Assembly (NCBI RefSeq): GCF_003261055.1
Contig: NZ_CP030073.1
Coordinates: forward strand, 3,286,001-3,350,000
Source of the DNA: Streptomyces cadmiisoli
GTDB taxonomy: Bacteria > Actinomycetota > Actinomycetes > Streptomycetales > Streptomycetaceae
Direction: 5' to 3'
Length of the DNA stretch: 64,000 nt
Notes under the pieces: model-generated
Seen by the model: only the letters and a program-made list of their open reading frames with translations
The model's database searches: none
Told to the model about the DNA's origin: nothing
Position numbers and translations under genes: made by a program
Shown: in pieces, positions 53,159-63,002 of the stretch
Layout of the letters: each line of letters opens with the position of its first letter
Numbering within the stretch: position 1 is the stretch's first letter

Positions 53159-53899
53159 ATGGAGCAGACACATACCTCCCACAACGGCACGGCGGCGACC
53201 AGCCCGGGTGCACAGCGCCGGGTGCTGGTCGTCGAGGACGACGCGACGATCGTCGACGCCATCGCGGCCCGCCTGCGCGCAGAGGGATTTCTCGTCCAGA
53301 CCGCCGGCGACGGTCCGTCGGCGGTGGACACGGCCGAGGCCTGGCAGCCCGATCTGCTGATCCTCGACATCATGCTGCCGGGCTTCGACGGCCTGGAGGT
53401 CTGCCGGCGGGTGCAGGCCCAGCGGCCGGTGCCGGTGCTGATGCTGACCGCGCGGGACGACGAGACCGACATGCTGGTCGGACTCGGCGTCGGCGCCGAC
53501 GACTACATGACCAAGCCGTTCTCGATGCGGGAGCTGGCCGCACGCGTGCACGTGCTGCTGCGCCGGGTCGAGCGGGCGGCGATCGCGGCCGCCACTCCGC
53601 GCAGCGGCATCCTGCGCCTGGGCGAGCTGGAGATCGACCACGCCCAGCGCCGCGTCCGGGTGCGCAGCGAGGACGTGCACCTGACGCCCACCGAGTTCGA
53701 CCTGCTCGTGTGCCTGGCGAACACCCCCCGCGCCGTGCTCTCCCGTGAGCAGCTGCTGGCCGAGGTGTGGGACTGGGCGGACGCCTCCGGCACCCGGACC
53801 GTCGACAGCCACATCAAGGCGCTGCGGCGGAAGATCGGCGCCGAGCGGATCCGCACGGTGCACGGCGTGGGCTACGCGCTGGAGACGCCGACGCCATGA
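53159..53899 (+). CDS. OmpR-family response regulator
   Basis: A 246-residue two-component regulator. Receiver domain with EDD (26-28), phospho-acceptor Asp70 in LILDIMLPG, T and K at MLTARDD and TKPF; then a winged helix with LTPTEFDLLVCLANTPRAVLSREQLLAEVW and GTRTVDSHIKALRRKIG. ATG 53159 has AGGGGCGG upstream. The stop overlaps the kinase ATG (ATGA). A rich Ala stretch links the domains. Confidence 0.93.
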   Translation: MEQTHTSHNGTAATSPGAQRRVLVVEDDATIVDAIAARLRAEGFLVQTAGDGPSAVDTAEAWQPDLLILDIMLPGFDGLEVCRRVQAQRPVPVLMLTARDDETDMLVGLGVGADDYMTKPFSMRELAARVHVLLRRVERAAIAAATPRSGILRLGELEIDHAQRRVRVRSEDVHLTPTEFDLLVCLANTPRAVLSREQLLAEVWDWADASGTRTVDSHIKALRRKIGAERIRTVHGVGYALETPTP

Positions 53900-55005
53900 G
53901 CGGGGGGCGGCCGGCCGCACGGAGGAGCCCCGGCGAGCGCTGGGGCGGCGTACGCCCGTTCTCGATCAAGACCAAGCTCGGTGCGCTGGTCGTCATCTCG
54001 GTGCTGATCACCACGGGGCTGCTGATGATCGCGGTGCGCACCGAGACCGAACTGCGTTTCATCACGGTCTTCTCGATGATCGCCACCCTGCTGATCACGC
54101 AGTTCGTGGCGCACTCGCTCACCGCGCCGCTGGACGAGATGAACGCGGTGGCCCGCTCCATCTCGCACGGCGACTACACCCGCCGGGTCCGTGAGAGCCG
54201 CCGGGACGAGCTGGGCGACCTGGCCGTCACGATCAACCGCATGGCCGACGACCTGGAGGCCGAGGACCGGCAGCGCAAGGAGCTGGTCGCCAACGTCTCG
54301 CACGAGCTGCGCACCCCCATCGCGGGGCTGCGGGCGGTGCTGGAGAACATCGTGGACGGCGTCACGCAGGCCGACCCGGAGACGATGCGGACGGCGCTGA
54401 AGCAGACGGAGCGGCTGGGCCGCCTGGTGGAGACGCTGCTGGACCTGTCCCGCCTCGACAACGGCGTCGTACCGCTCAAACAGCGGCGCTTCGAGGTGTG
54501 GCCGTATCTGTCCGGGGTGCTGAAGGAGGCCAACATGGTCGCTTCCGCGCGCGCGGGCATCGCCTCCGGCTCGGGCAGCCACACCCGCACCGACGTCCAT
54601 CTGCACCTGGACGTCTCCCCGCCGGAGCTGACCGCGCACGCCGACCCGGAGCGGATCCACCAGGTCGTCGCCAATCTGATCGACAACGCGGTCAAGCACA
54701 GCCCGCCGCACGGCCGGGTCACGCTCAAGGCCCGGCGCGGCGCGCTGCCGGAGTCCCTGGAGCTGGAGGTCCTGGACGAGGGGCCCGGCATTCCGCGCTC
54801 GGAGTGGCACCGGGTCTTCGAGCGGTTCAACCGCGGTTCGGTCAGCCGTCCGCACGGTCCGGGCAGCGACGGCGGCACGGGTCTCGGCCTGGCGATCGCC
54901 CGCTGGGCGGTGGATCTGCACGGCGGCCGGATCGGAGTGGCCGAATCCGAGCGGGGTTGCCGGATTCTTGTCACCCTTCCGGGACTGCCTTCCCCATCGA
55001 GTTGA
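53896..55005 (+). CDS. Sensor histidine kinase
   Basis: A 369-residue kinase partnered with the overlapping response regulator. Two membrane helices (about 28-47 and 55-72) leave only a short outer loop, so it may sense the membrane itself. HAMP, then VANVSHELRTPIAG (phospho-His136), NLIDNAVKHSPP, DEGPGIP and GTGLGLAIARWAVDLHGG. Starts at ATG 53896. A bulged hairpin after its stop (55075-55100) ends the operon. Confidence 0.93.
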   Translation: MSGGRPAARRSPGERWGGVRPFSIKTKLGALVVISVLITTGLLMIAVRTETELRFITVFSMIATLLITQFVAHSLTAPLDEMNAVARSISHGDYTRRVRESRRDELGDLAVTINRMADDLEAEDRQRKELVANVSHELRTPIAGLRAVLENIVDGVTQADPETMRTALKQTERLGRLVETLLDLSRLDNGVVPLKQRRFEVWPYLSGVLKEANMVASARAGIASGSGSHTRTDVHLHLDVSPPELTAHADPERIHQVVANLIDNAVKHSPPHGRVTLKARRGALPESLELEVLDEGPGIPRSEWHRVFERFNRGSVSRPHGPGSDGGTGLGLAIARWAVDLHGGRIGVAESERGCRILVTLPGLPSPSS

Positions 55006-55074
55006 CGTAGGGTTCGAAGCGGAGCCACAAGATCCACAGGCGTCCGCGCAGGACGACACGTGTGATCAGGCAAA

Positions 55075-55100
55075 GGCCCGTGCGCGGTGCGCGCAGGGCC
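55075..55100 (+). terminator. Hairpin after the two-component operon
   Basis: GGCCCGTGCGC pairs with GCGCGCAGGGCC around GGT, with one bulge. It lies 70 nt after the kinase stop and 187 nt before kgd, so the two transcripts can be separated. No T-run. Confidence 0.5.
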
Positions 55101-55286
55101 CGGGTCGTCGTACCCCTCTCACACCGGAACCACGCTTGTTTCCCGCCATTTCCCACCCTGAAACACGCGCTCAGATGTGACTTACACGACGATGAACGGG
55201 CCCGGCCTCACCTTATGGGTCATGGAGGCGTAGCCTTTATTTCCGCTGTCCATCACCTTGTGAAGCGGAAGAGGGCGGTTGCCGCC

Positions 55287-58200
55287 GTGTCGCCAGAGTC
55301 CCCGAGTAACGCATCGAGTTCCGCCACCCTTCGGGCGGGCGGTGCCTCCACGACCGACACCGATTCAGCGGGCAAGAACCCCGCTGCGGCGTTCGGTCCC
55401 AATGAGTGGCTCGTCGATGAGATCTATCAGCAGTACCTCCAGGACCCGAATTCGGTAGACCGTGCCTGGTGGGACTTCTTCGCCGACTACAAGCCGGGAG
55501 CGCCCGCTCCGGCGGCCGCGGAGACCCCGACGGCCCCGGCCCCCGCCCCGGTGGCTCCGGCCGCGCCCGCCGCACCCGCGGCCCCGAAGCCCGCCCCGGC
55601 CGCTCCGGCACCGGCGCAGGCCGCCGCACCGGCCGCCCCGGCGAAGGCCGCGGCACCGGCTCCCGCGCCGGCCGCCAAGCCGCAGCCCCGGGCCGCCGCC
55701 CCCGCCGCGCCCGCGGCCGAGGCGCCCCAGGGCCCCGAGCTGATCACGCTGCGCGGCCCCGCCGCCGCGGTCGCCAAGAACATGAACGCCTCGCTGGAGC
55801 TGCCCACGGCCACGTCCGTGCGCGCGGTCCCGGTGAAGCTGCTGTTCGACAACCGCATCGTGATCAACAACCACCTCAAGCGGGCCCGGGGCGGGAAGAT
55901 CTCCTTCACGCACCTGATCGGCTACGCGATGGTGCAGGCCATCAAGGCCATGCCGTCGATGAACTGGTCGTTCGGCCAGAAGGACGGCAAGCCGACCCTC
56001 GTCAAGCCGCCGCACATCAACCTCGGCCTCGCCATCGACCTGGTCAAGCCGAACGGCGACCGCCAGCTGGTCGTCGCGGCGATCAAGAAGGCCGAGACCC
56101 TGAACTTCTTCGAGTTCTGGCAGGCCTACGAGGACATCGTCCGTCGCGCCCGCGACAACAAGCTGACGATGGACGACTTCACCGGTGTCACGGTCTCACT
56201 GACCAACCCCGGCGGCCTCGGCACCGTCCACTCGGTGCCGCGTCTGATGCCCGGCCAGTCGGTGATCATGGGCGTCGGCGCCATGGACTACCCGGCGGAG
56301 TTCCAGGGCACCTCGCAGGACACCCTGAACAAGCTCGGCATCTCCAAGGTCATGACGCTCACGTCGACCTACGACCACCGGGTGATCCAGGGCGCCGCCT
56401 CCGGCGAGTTCCTCCGCCAGGTCGCGAACCTCCTGCTCGGCGAGAACGGCTTCTACGACGACATCTTCGAGTCGCTGCGCATCCCCTACGAGCCGGTCCG
56501 CTGGCTCAAGGACATCGACGCCAGCCACGACGACGACGTCACCAAGGCCGCCCGGGTCTTCGAGCTGATCCACTCCTACCGGGTCCGCGGCCACGTCATG
56601 GCCGACACCGACCCGCTGGAGTACCGCCAGCGCAAGCACCCCGACCTGGACATCACCGAGCACGGCCTGACCCTGTGGGACCTGGAGCGCGAGTTCGCCG
56701 TCGGCGGCTTCGCCGGCAAGTCCCTGATGAAGCTGCGCGACATCCTCGGCGTGCTGCGCGACTCGTACTGCCGCACCACCGGCGTCGAGTTCATGCACAT
56801 CCAGGACCCCAAGCAGCGCAAGTGGATCCAGGACCGCATCGAGCGCCCGCACACCAAGCCGGAGCGCGAGGAGCAGCTGCGCATCCTGCGCCGTCTGAAC
56901 GCCGCCGAGGCGTTCGAGACCTTCCTCCAGACGAAGTACGTCGGCCAGAAGCGCTTCTCGCTGGAGGGCGGCGAGTCCGTCATCCCGCTGCTGGACGCGG
57001 TGCTGGACTCGGCGGCCGAGTCCCGCCTGGACGAGGTCGTCATCGGCATGGCCCACCGGGGCCGCCTGAACGTCCTCGCGAACATCGTCGGCAAGTCGTA
57101 CGCGCAGATCTTCCGCGAGTTCGAGGGCAACCTCGACCCGAAGTCGATGCACGGCTCCGGCGACGTGAAGTACCACCTGGGCGCCGAGGGCACCTTCACC
57201 GGCCTGGACGGCGAGCAGATCAAGGTCTCGCTCACCGCCAACCCCTCGCACCTGGAGGCGGTCGACCCGGTTCTGGAGGGCGTCGCCCGCGCCAAGCAGG
57301 ACATCATCAACAAGGGCGGCACGGACTTCACCGTCCTGCCGGTGGCCCTGCACGGCGACGCGGCCTTCGCGGGCCAGGGCGTGGTGGCCGAGACCCTGAA
57401 CATGTCTCAGCTGCGCGGCTACCGCACCGGCGGCACGGTCCACGTGGTCATCAACAACCAGGTCGGCTTCACCGCGGCCCCCGAGTCCTCGCGCTCCTCG
57501 ATGTACGCGACGGACGTGGCCCGCATGATCGAGGCCCCGATCTTCCACGTGAACGGCGACGACCCGGAGGCCGTGGTCCGCGTCGCGCGGCTGGCCTTCG
57601 AGTTCCGCCAGGCGTTCAACAAGGACGTGGTGATCGACCTCATCTGCTACCGCCGCCGCGGTCACAACGAGTCGGACAACCCGGCCTTCACCCAGCCGCT
57701 GATGTACGACCTGATCGACAAGAAGCGCTCGGTGCGCAAGCTCTACACCGAGTCCCTGATCGGTCGCGGTGACATCACCCTGGAAGAGGCCGAGCAGGCG
57801 CTCCAGGACTACCAGGGCCAGCTGGAGAAGGTCTTCACGGAGGTCCGCGAGGCCACCTCGCAGCCGGCGTCGGTGGAGACCCCGGACACCCAGGCCGAAT
57901 TCCCGGTCGCGGTGAACACCGCCGTCTCCTCGGAGATCGTCAAGCGGATCGCCGAGTCCCAGGTCAACATCCCCGACCACATCACCGTCCACCCGCGTCT
58001 GCTGCCGCAGCTGCAGCGCCGGGCGACGATGGTCGAGGACGGCACCATCGACTGGGGCATGGGCGAGACCCTCGCGGTCGGCTCCCTCCTGCTGGAGGGC
58101 GTCCCGGTCCGGCTGGCGGGCCAGGACTCGCAGCGCGGTACGTTCGGCCAGCGGCACGCGGTCATCATCGACCGCACCACGGGCGACGAGTACACGCCGT

Positions 58201-59096
58201 TGCAGTACCTGTCCGAGGACCAGGCGCGCCTGACCGTCTACAACTCGCTGCTCTCCGAGTACGCGGCGATGGGCTTCGAGTACGGCTACTCGCTGGCCCG
58301 TCCGGACGCGCTGGTGATGTGGGAGGCGCAGTTCGGCGACTTCGTCAACGGCGCGCAGACGGTCGTGGACGAGTTCATCTCGTCCGCGGAGCAGAAGTGG
58401 GCCCAGACGAGCGGCGTGGTCCTGCTGCTGCCGCACGGTTACGAGGGCCAGGGCCCGGACCACTCGTCCGCCCGCCCGGAGCGCTTCCTCCAGCTGTGCG
58501 CGCAGAACAACATGACGGTCGCCATGCCGACCCTCCCGTCGAACTACTTCCACCTCCTGCGGTGGCAGGTGCACAACCCGCACCACAAGCCGCTGGTGGT
58601 CTTCACGCCGAAGTCGATGCTGCGTCTGAAGGCCGCGGCGTCGAAGGCGGACGAGTTCACCTCGGGCCAGTTCCGGCCGGTCATCGGTGACGCGTCGGTG
58701 GACCCGGCGGCGGTCAGGAAGGTCGTCTTCTGCGCCGGCAAGGTCTACTACGACCTGGAGGCCGAGCGTCAGAAGCGCGGCGCGACGGACACCGCGATCA
58801 TCCGTATCGAGCGCCTCTACCCGCTGCCGGGTGCGGAGCTCCAGGCGGAGATCAAGAAGTACCCGAACGCCGAGAAGTACCTGTGGGCGCAGGAGGAGCC
58901 GGCGAACCAGGGTGCCTGGCCGTTCATCGCGCTCAACCTGATCGACCACCTGGACCTGGCGGTCGGCGCCGACGTCCCGCACGGCGAGCGCCTGCGCCGC
59001 ATCTCGCGGCCGCACGGCTCGTCTCCCGCCGTCGGTTCCGCGAAGCGGCACCAGGCGGAGCAGGAGCAGCTGGTGCGTGAGGTGTTCGAGGCATAG
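55287..59096 (+). CDS. kgd: Multifunctional 2-oxoglutarate dehydrogenase/decarboxylase (KGD type)
   Basis: A 1269-residue TCA-cycle enzyme, fusing an E2-like succinyltransferase to the ThDP E1. The start region [20 protein letters not shown] is typical, a ~75-residue Ala/Pro linker (about 70-150) follows, then the acyltransferase core with DHRVIQGA (His near 364), and the E1 domain with [10 protein letters not shown] and VINNQVGF (near 690). It converts 2-oxoglutarate to succinyl-CoA with lipoate on another subunit, as in the actinobacterial KGD. GTG 55287 fits the family N-terminus. A 17-bp terminator stem follows. Confidence 0.95.
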   Translation: MSPESPSNASSSATLRAGGASTTDTDSAGKNPAAAFGPNEWLVDEIYQQYLQDPNSVDRAWWDFFADYKPGAPAPAAAETPTAPAPAPVAPAAPAAPAAPKPAPAAPAPAQAAAPAAPAKAAAPAPAPAAKPQPRAAAPAAPAAEAPQGPELITLRGPAAAVAKNMNASLELPTATSVRAVPVKLLFDNRIVINNHLKRARGGKISFTHLIGYAMVQAIKAMPSMNWSFGQKDGKPTLVKPPHINLGLAIDLVKPNGDRQLVVAAIKKAETLNFFEFWQAYEDIVRRARDNKLTMDDFTGVTVSLTNPGGLGTVHSVPRLMPGQSVIMGVGAMDYPAEFQGTSQDTLNKLGISKVMTLTSTYDHRVIQGAASGEFLRQVANLLLGENGFYDDIFESLRIPYEPVRWLKDIDASHDDDVTKAARVFELIHSYRVRGHVMADTDPLEYRQRKHPDLDITEHGLTLWDLEREFAVGGFAGKSLMKLRDILGVLRDSYCRTTGVEFMHIQDPKQRKWIQDRIERPHTKPEREEQLRILRRLNAAEAFETFLQTKYVGQKRFSLEGGESVIPLLDAVLDSAAESRLDEVVIGMAHRGRLNVLANIVGKSYAQIFREFEGNLDPKSMHGSGDVKYHLGAEGTFTGLDGEQIKVSLTANPSHLEAVDPVLEGVARAKQDIINKGGTDFTVLPVALHGDAAFAGQGVVAETLNMSQLRGYRTGGTVHVVINNQVGFTAAPESSRSSMYATDVARMIEAPIFHVNGDDPEAVVRVARLAFEFRQAFNKDVVIDLICYRRRGHNESDNPAFTQPLMYDLIDKKRSVRKLYTESLIGRGDITLEEAEQALQDYQGQLEKVFTEVREATSQPASVETPDTQAEFPVAVNTAVSSEIVKRIAESQVNIPDHITVHPRLLPQLQRRATMVEDGTIDWGMGETLAVGSLLLEGVPVRLAGQDSQRGTFGQRHAVIIDRTTGDEYTPLQYLSEDQARLTVYNSLLSEYAAMGFEYGYSLARPDALVMWEAQFGDFVNGAQTVVDEFISSAEQKWAQTSGVVLLLPHGYEGQGPDHSSARPERFLQLCAQNNMTVAMPTLPSNYFHLLRWQVHNPHHKPLVVFTPKSMLRLKAAASKADEFTSGQFRPVIGDASVDPAAVRKVVFCAGKVYYDLEAERQKRGATDTAIIRIERLYPLPGAELQAEIKKYPNAEKYLWAQEEPANQGAWPFIALNLIDHLDLAVGADVPHGERLRRISRPHGSSPAVGSAKRHQAEQEQLVREVFEA

Positions 59097-59113
59097 CCCG
59101 TACGGCATGCGAG

Positions 59114-59152
59114 GGGCCCGGCCCCGAGTCCTGGTGACTCGGGGCCGGGCCC
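59114..59152 (+). terminator. Strong terminator after kgd
   Basis: A perfect 17-bp stem, GGGCCCGGCCCCGAGTC (59114-59130) and GACTCGGGGCCGGGCCC (59136-59152), around a CTGGT loop, followed by TTTCG. This is the strongest hairpin in the window and begins 18 nt after the kgd stop. Confidence 0.93.
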
Positions 59153-59170
59153 TTTCGTGTGCCGTCCGCG

Positions 59171-59323
59171 TCAGGTCGGCTGGGGCTCGAAGTCCCAGTA
59201 GGGGTGGCGGCGTTCGAGGATGCAGCGGGTGTGCATGTGCGCCTCGACGCACTTCGGACAGCGCGGGTGGGTGAGCGGGTCGAGCGGGCTTGCGTCTTCT
59301 CCGACCGGCCCTGGCCGGAGCAC
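59171..59323 (-). CDS. Short Cys/His-rich protein (possible zinc-binding)
   Basis: A possible 50-residue protein from GTG 59323 to the TGA at 59171. It has HPRCPKCVEAHMHTRC followed by ILERRHPYWDFEPQPT, with four Cys/His pairs spaced like a small zinc site. No clear SD is seen and an open frame continues upstream without a good start. It is divergent from the next small gene. Coding potential rests on the motif alone. Confidence 0.4.
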   Translation of the reverse strand: MLRPGPVGEDASPLDPLTHPRCPKCVEAHMHTRCILERRHPYWDFEPQPT

Positions 59324-59405
59324 GCTCGAACTGCGACGAGGCCGGCCGCCCGGACGGTTCCGGTGCGAGTCCCGGGACCGGGCGGGCGGCGCATATTCTG
59401 AGGTC

Positions 59406-59585
59406 ATGTACTTCACCGACCGAGGCATCGAAGAACTGGAGAAGCGGCGCGGCCAGGAGGAGGTCTCCTTCGAGTGGCTCGCCGAGCAGTTGCGGACTTT
59501 CGTCGACCTGAACCCGGACTTCGAGGTGCCGGTGGAGCGGCTGGCGACGTGGCTGGCCCGGCTGGACGACGAGGACGACGACTGA
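59406..59585 (+). CDS. Small conserved acidic protein (DUF6104-like)
   Basis: A 59-residue, well-packed acidic protein: MYFTDRGIEELEKRRGQEEV, then FEWLAEQLRTFVDLNPDFEVPVERLATWLARLDDEDDD. It resembles a Streptomyces-specific family I recall as DUF6104; the function is unknown. ATG 59406 has GAGG 3 nt before it and TATTCT (59394-59399) 6 nt upstream, so the mRNA may be leaderless. Confidence 0.8.
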   Translation: MYFTDRGIEELEKRRGQEEVSFEWLAEQLRTFVDLNPDFEVPVERLATWLARLDDEDDD

Positions 59586-59861
59586 GGCCGACGGACAGCG
59601 TCCGGGTCGAACGACGACGGCCGACGTCGACGGAGACCGACGGAGACCGGCTGAGGTCGGCTGACGACGGCTCGGTCGACGCACGACGGCGGGCGTCCAC
59701 GGACGACGGCTGAGGCCAGCGGCAGACATCGGCTGACGACGGCCGAGTTCGACCGACGCGAGCGGCACGCCCGACGGGGGCTGAGGCCGGCGAACGACCG
59801 TCTACGACGTCCCCGGGCACCTCCGGGACACCCCCGGACGCCCCAGGACGTCCCGCCGGTG
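59586..59861. repeat. Intergenic stretch with degenerate CGGCTGA repeats
   Basis: A 276-nt gap between the small acidic protein and the next minus-strand stop. Words CGGCTGA, GACGACGG and GACGG recur in irregular order (for example around 59651-59675, 59704-59715 and 59728-59745). No gene is supported on either strand. It looks like slipped, low-complexity DNA and ends in a C-rich tract that may fold. Confidence 0.6.
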
Positions 59862-60716
59862 TCAGTCCCGGGGCCGCCCCAGGTCGTATGCCAGGCCCAG
59901 CGTGCCGTGGCCCATCAGGAACGCGCCCGCGGCGGTCCAGCCGCCGCTGCGGCGGCGCAGGCCCCACGCGGTCAGCGGCAGGCCCGCGGCCACCTGCGTG
60001 AGGGCCAGCGCACGCGCTCGGGGATCCCCGGACCAGGGGAGATAGCGGCCCAGGCGGCTGCCCCGTACGACATCGAGATCCGCGCCGACCGCCGCGCGCC
60101 ACCCCGCCCATTCGATCGTGCGGGTGTCCGGCTGCGCGCGGGCCGCGTCCCGCAGGCGGTGCGCGGGCTCGCCCGGGCGGAGACCGGCGGGCAGCGAGAC
60201 CCCCTCGCGGCCGAGGACGTCGAGCAGCCCCCGCAGCCGGGCCGGCGCGTCGGCCGTGAGGTCGGGTTCCGTGAGGCGTTCCAGGGCCTGCAGGCCGAGG
60301 ACCGGGTCCAGGCCGAGCCGTGCGGCGAAGGTGCGCATGGCCTCGTCCTCGCCGGCCGGGGTGCCGCCGGAGAGCCAGACGTAGTCGACCGGGCGGCGGA
60401 AGCCGGAGGCGAGTGTGCAGCCGGCGCGGTCCGCGTCCCACCACAGGGCCAGTACGGGCCAGGGCGCGCCGACCGCGAGAGCGGTGGCCCAGCCGGTGAG
60501 CACCCGGTCGACGGGATCGACACCGGCCAGCCAGGGCCCGCCCTCGGGGACCAGGACGCTCCATCCCTCACCGGCCCGGGTGAGCAGCATGCGCTCGCGG
60601 AGCAGGGGGGCGACGGGGGCGACGGACTCGGGGAGCGCCCGGCAGAGCAGAAGGGCGCCGGGAGCCACGGCGTCGGCCCGGGCATCGGCCTGGAACTCTT
60701 CCGTCGACATGGTCAC
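59862..60716 (-). CDS. Hypothetical protein with C-terminal hydrophobic region
   Basis: A 284-residue protein I cannot assign. Codon use and a smooth domain-like sequence support it being real. The N-terminal 170 residues look globular (WSVLVPEGGPWLAGVDPVDRVLTGWATALAV, VLALWWDADRAGCTLASGFRRPVDYVWLSGG), and the end (about 225-275) has hydrophobic stretches RALALTQVAAGLPLTAWGL and TAAGAFLMGHGTLGLAYDL. GTG 60716 or ATG 60710 start; SD is poor. Divergent from the DUF4097 operon. Confidence 0.7.
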   Translation of the reverse strand: MTMSTEEFQADARADAVAPGALLLCRALPESVAPVAPLLRERMLLTRAGEGWSVLVPEGGPWLAGVDPVDRVLTGWATALAVGAPWPVLALWWDADRAGCTLASGFRRPVDYVWLSGGTPAGEDEAMRTFAARLGLDPVLGLQALERLTEPDLTADAPARLRGLLDVLGREGVSLPAGLRPGEPAHRLRDAARAQPDTRTIEWAGWRAAVGADLDVVRGSRLGRYLPWSGDPRARALALTQVAAGLPLTAWGLRRRSGGWTAAGAFLMGHGTLGLAYDLGRPRD

Positions 60717-60769
60717 ACGCTAGGGCATTTGCCCGGCTTTGGAAGGTCGGCGGCCGTCACGAGCACTTC

Positions 60770-60824
60770 TTGACTTCCGACCGCCACGATATATCGTGTC
60801 TTACGGGAGACGCGATATGACGTG
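60770..60824 (+). promoter_or_regulatory. Promoter and PadR-type operators of the DUF4097-padR operon
   Basis: TTGACT (60770-60775), 16 bp and TATCGT (60792-60797) form a promoter. The perfect 14-bp palindrome CACGATATATCGTG (60785-60798) covers the -10. An imperfect copy, CGCGATATGACGTG, lies at 60811-60824, 26 nt on, past the expected start site. A PadR gene is the second gene of the operon, so autorepression is likely. Confidence 0.72.
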
Positions 60825-60880
60825 TCGTGTCCGTCCGTCCGGTCCCGCCCGCGGCCCGGCAGGTCGAGGAGGTCAGCACG

Positions 60881-61822
60881 ATGTCCGAATGGTCCGTCGC
60901 CGAGCCGAGCAAGCTCACCTTCGACGAACCCTTGAGCGAACTCCAGGTGCGCATCGTCAACGGAACGGTGAACGTGGTGGGGACCGACGAGGGTTCCGCC
61001 CGCCTGGAGGTCGGCGAGATCGAGGGGCCGCCGCTGCTGGTCACCCGGCAGGGCGGCACGCTCACCGTGGCGTACGAGGACCTGCCCTGGAAGGGCTTCC
61101 TGAAGTGGCTCGACCGCAAGGGCTGGCGGCGCAGCGCCGTGGTCACACTGGCCGTGCCGGCCGCCACCCGGGTCGAGGTGGGTGTGGTCGGCGCCGCCGC
61201 CGTGGTCTCCGGCATCGAGGGACGGGCGGAGGTGAAGGGCGTCTCCGGGGACACGACCCTCGTGGGACTCTCCGGCCCGGTCCGCGCCGACACCGTCTCG
61301 GGCAGCGTGGAGGCGCAGGCCCTCTCGGGCGACCTGCGCTTCAACTCCGTCTCGGGTGACCTGACGGTGGTCGAGGGCGCGGGGTCCTCGGTGCGGGCCG
61401 ACTCGGTCAGCGGCTCGATGATCGTCGACCTGGACCCGACGGGCGGCCCCACCGACATCAGCCTGAACAGCGTCTCCGGCGAGATCGCGATCCGGCTGCC
61501 GCATCCGGCGGACGCGGAGGTGGAGGCCAACACCGCGAGCGGCACGGTCTCCAACGCCTTCGAGGATCTGCGGGTGACGGGTCAGTGGGGGGCGAAGCGG
61601 ATCACGGGCCGCCTCGGCTCGGGCAGCGGCCGGCTGAAGGCCACGACGGTATCCGGCTCCATCGCCCTGCTGCGGCGCCCGCCGTCGCAGGACGGGCCGT
61701 GGGACGGCGCGCCGGACGGACCGCGGCGGGAACCGGGGGAGAATTCGGCGTCCGGCCAGGACGTCAGGACGACCACACCCGACGCCCCGGCCGACGGTAC
61801 GACCGACAAGAAGGTGCTCTGA
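60881..61822 (+). CDS. DUF4097 beta-strand repeat protein
   Basis: A 313-residue protein with a beta-helix-like fold. Repeats of the S-G-(S/D)-x-x-x-x-x pattern run from about 105 to 230: VSGIEG, GVSGDTTLVGLSG, TVSGSVEAQALSGDLRFNSVSGDL, SVSGSMIVDLDP, SVSGEIAIRL. DUF4097 proteins often accompany PadR regulators and membrane stress systems. ATG 60881 has GAGGAGG upstream. No signal peptide; the ~40-residue tail is disordered. Ends 1 nt before padR. Confidence 0.85.
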   Translation: MSEWSVAEPSKLTFDEPLSELQVRIVNGTVNVVGTDEGSARLEVGEIEGPPLLVTRQGGTLTVAYEDLPWKGFLKWLDRKGWRRSAVVTLAVPAATRVEVGVVGAAAVVSGIEGRAEVKGVSGDTTLVGLSGPVRADTVSGSVEAQALSGDLRFNSVSGDLTVVEGAGSSVRADSVSGSMIVDLDPTGGPTDISLNSVSGEIAIRLPHPADAEVEANTASGTVSNAFEDLRVTGQWGAKRITGRLGSGSGRLKATTVSGSIALLRRPPSQDGPWDGAPDGPRREPGENSASGQDVRTTTPDAPADGTTDKKVL

Positions 61823-61823
61823 C

Positions 61824-62885
61824 ATGCCTCCCGTCTTCGCCCACGGCCGCCTGCGTCTCTACCTGCTGAAACTGCTGGACGAGGCCCCGCGCCACGGCTA
61901 CGAGGTGATCCGCCTCCTGGAGGAGCGCTTCCAGGGGCTGTACGCGCCGTCGGCGGGCACGGTCTACCCGCGCCTCGCCAAGCTGGAGGCCGAGGGCCTG
62001 GTCACACACACCACCGAGGGCGGCCGCAAGGTGTACGCCATCACGGACGCGGGCCGCGCCGAACTGGCCGACCGCAGCGGTGAACTGGCCGATCTGGAGC
62101 TGGAGATCCGCGAGTCGGTGGCGGAGCTGGCAGCCGAGATCCGCGCCGACGTACGCGGCGCGGCGGGCGACCTGCGGCGCGAGATGCGGGCCGCGGCGAC
62201 CGAGGCCCGCACCGGCACCGACGGCCGCGGCACCGCCGGGGACTCCGCAGGCCAGGGCGGCTTCGGCGGTTACGGCGACAGCGAGGCCTGGCGCGCCGCC
62301 AAGGAGGAGATGCGCCGCGTGAAGCAGGAGTGGAAGGAGCAGGCCCGGCGCGCCAAGGACGAGAGCCGCCGGGCGCGCGAGGAGGCCCAGCGGGCCCGGC
62401 ACCAGGCCAAGGAGGCGCAGGACCGTGCGCGGGCCCAGGCGACGGAGGAGGTGCAGCGCATCGCGCAGCGGGTCCAGGAACAGGTGCAGGACCACTTCTC
62501 GCGGGGCGACTGGCCCACGGGCGTACGCGAGGGCCTGACGGAACTCGCCAAGGAGTTCGGCGACTTCGGCAAGCACTTCGGGGAGGACTTCGGCAAGGAC
62601 TTCGGCTTCGGCCGCGGCGGCGCCGACAAGCCGGCCCCGGGACCGGACCGTGCGGCGGAGCCGCGGGACGTCCCGGCCGACCCCGAGCCGGCCTGGGCGC
62701 ACGACGACGCCTCCACGGGCGACCCCGCCCGCGACCTGGACCGTCTGCTGGACCGCTTCCGCGACGACATCCGCGACGCGGCCCGCGACAACGGCGTCAC
62801 CCCGGCCCAGCTCCGCGACGCCCGACGCCATCTGTCCACGGCGGCGGCCCACATCGGAGTGCTTCTGCGCTCCCCGAAGCAGTAG
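61824..62885 (+). CDS. PadR-family regulator with long coiled-coil C-terminus
   Basis: A 353-residue PadR regulator, about twice normal length. The winged helix LYLLKLLDEAPRHGYEVIRLLEERFQG...SAGTVYPRLAKLEAEGLVTH (about 12-60) is clear. It is followed by an acidic/basic coiled coil (85-225, with AKEEMRRVKQEWKEQARRAKDESRRAREEAQRARHQAK), a HFGEDFGKDFGFGRGG stretch and a final helical region. ATG 61824 is 1 nt after the DUF4097 stop. It probably represses its own operon through the palindrome upstream. The extended tail may sense or bind a partner. Confidence 0.88.
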   Translation: MPPVFAHGRLRLYLLKLLDEAPRHGYEVIRLLEERFQGLYAPSAGTVYPRLAKLEAEGLVTHTTEGGRKVYAITDAGRAELADRSGELADLELEIRESVAELAAEIRADVRGAAGDLRREMRAAATEARTGTDGRGTAGDSAGQGGFGGYGDSEAWRAAKEEMRRVKQEWKEQARRAKDESRRAREEAQRARHQAKEAQDRARAQATEEVQRIAQRVQEQVQDHFSRGDWPTGVREGLTELAKEFGDFGKHFGEDFGKDFGFGRGGADKPAPGPDRAAEPRDVPADPEPAWAHDDASTGDPARDLDRLLDRFRDDIRDAARDNGVTPAQLRDARRHLSTAAAHIGVLLRSPKQ

Positions 62886-62970
62886 GCCCGCCCCTCGCGT
62901 CCCGCCGGTCGGCCTCGCGGCGACGGCCGCGCCCGGCCGCGCGGCCGAAGCCCGCCGGCGGGCCGGCCGT

Positions 62971-62991
62971 CCCCGGGCCGCCGGCCCGGGG
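62971..62991. terminator. Bidirectional hairpin between convergent genes
   Basis: CCCCGGGCC and GGCCCGGGG (9-bp arms around GCC) lie between the padR stop (62885) and the ClpN-like stop (63003), so it can end both transcripts. Confidence 0.6.
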
Positions 62992-63002
62992 CGAAGCCCC
63001 CG

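Noticed and set aside
56196..59768. Very long open frame (about 1,190 codons) on the minus strand opposite kgd
   Set aside because: It mirrors kgd codon bias, has no domain or ribosome site, and is dominated by Val/Leu/Arg/Gly patterns typical of antisense GC-rich shadows.
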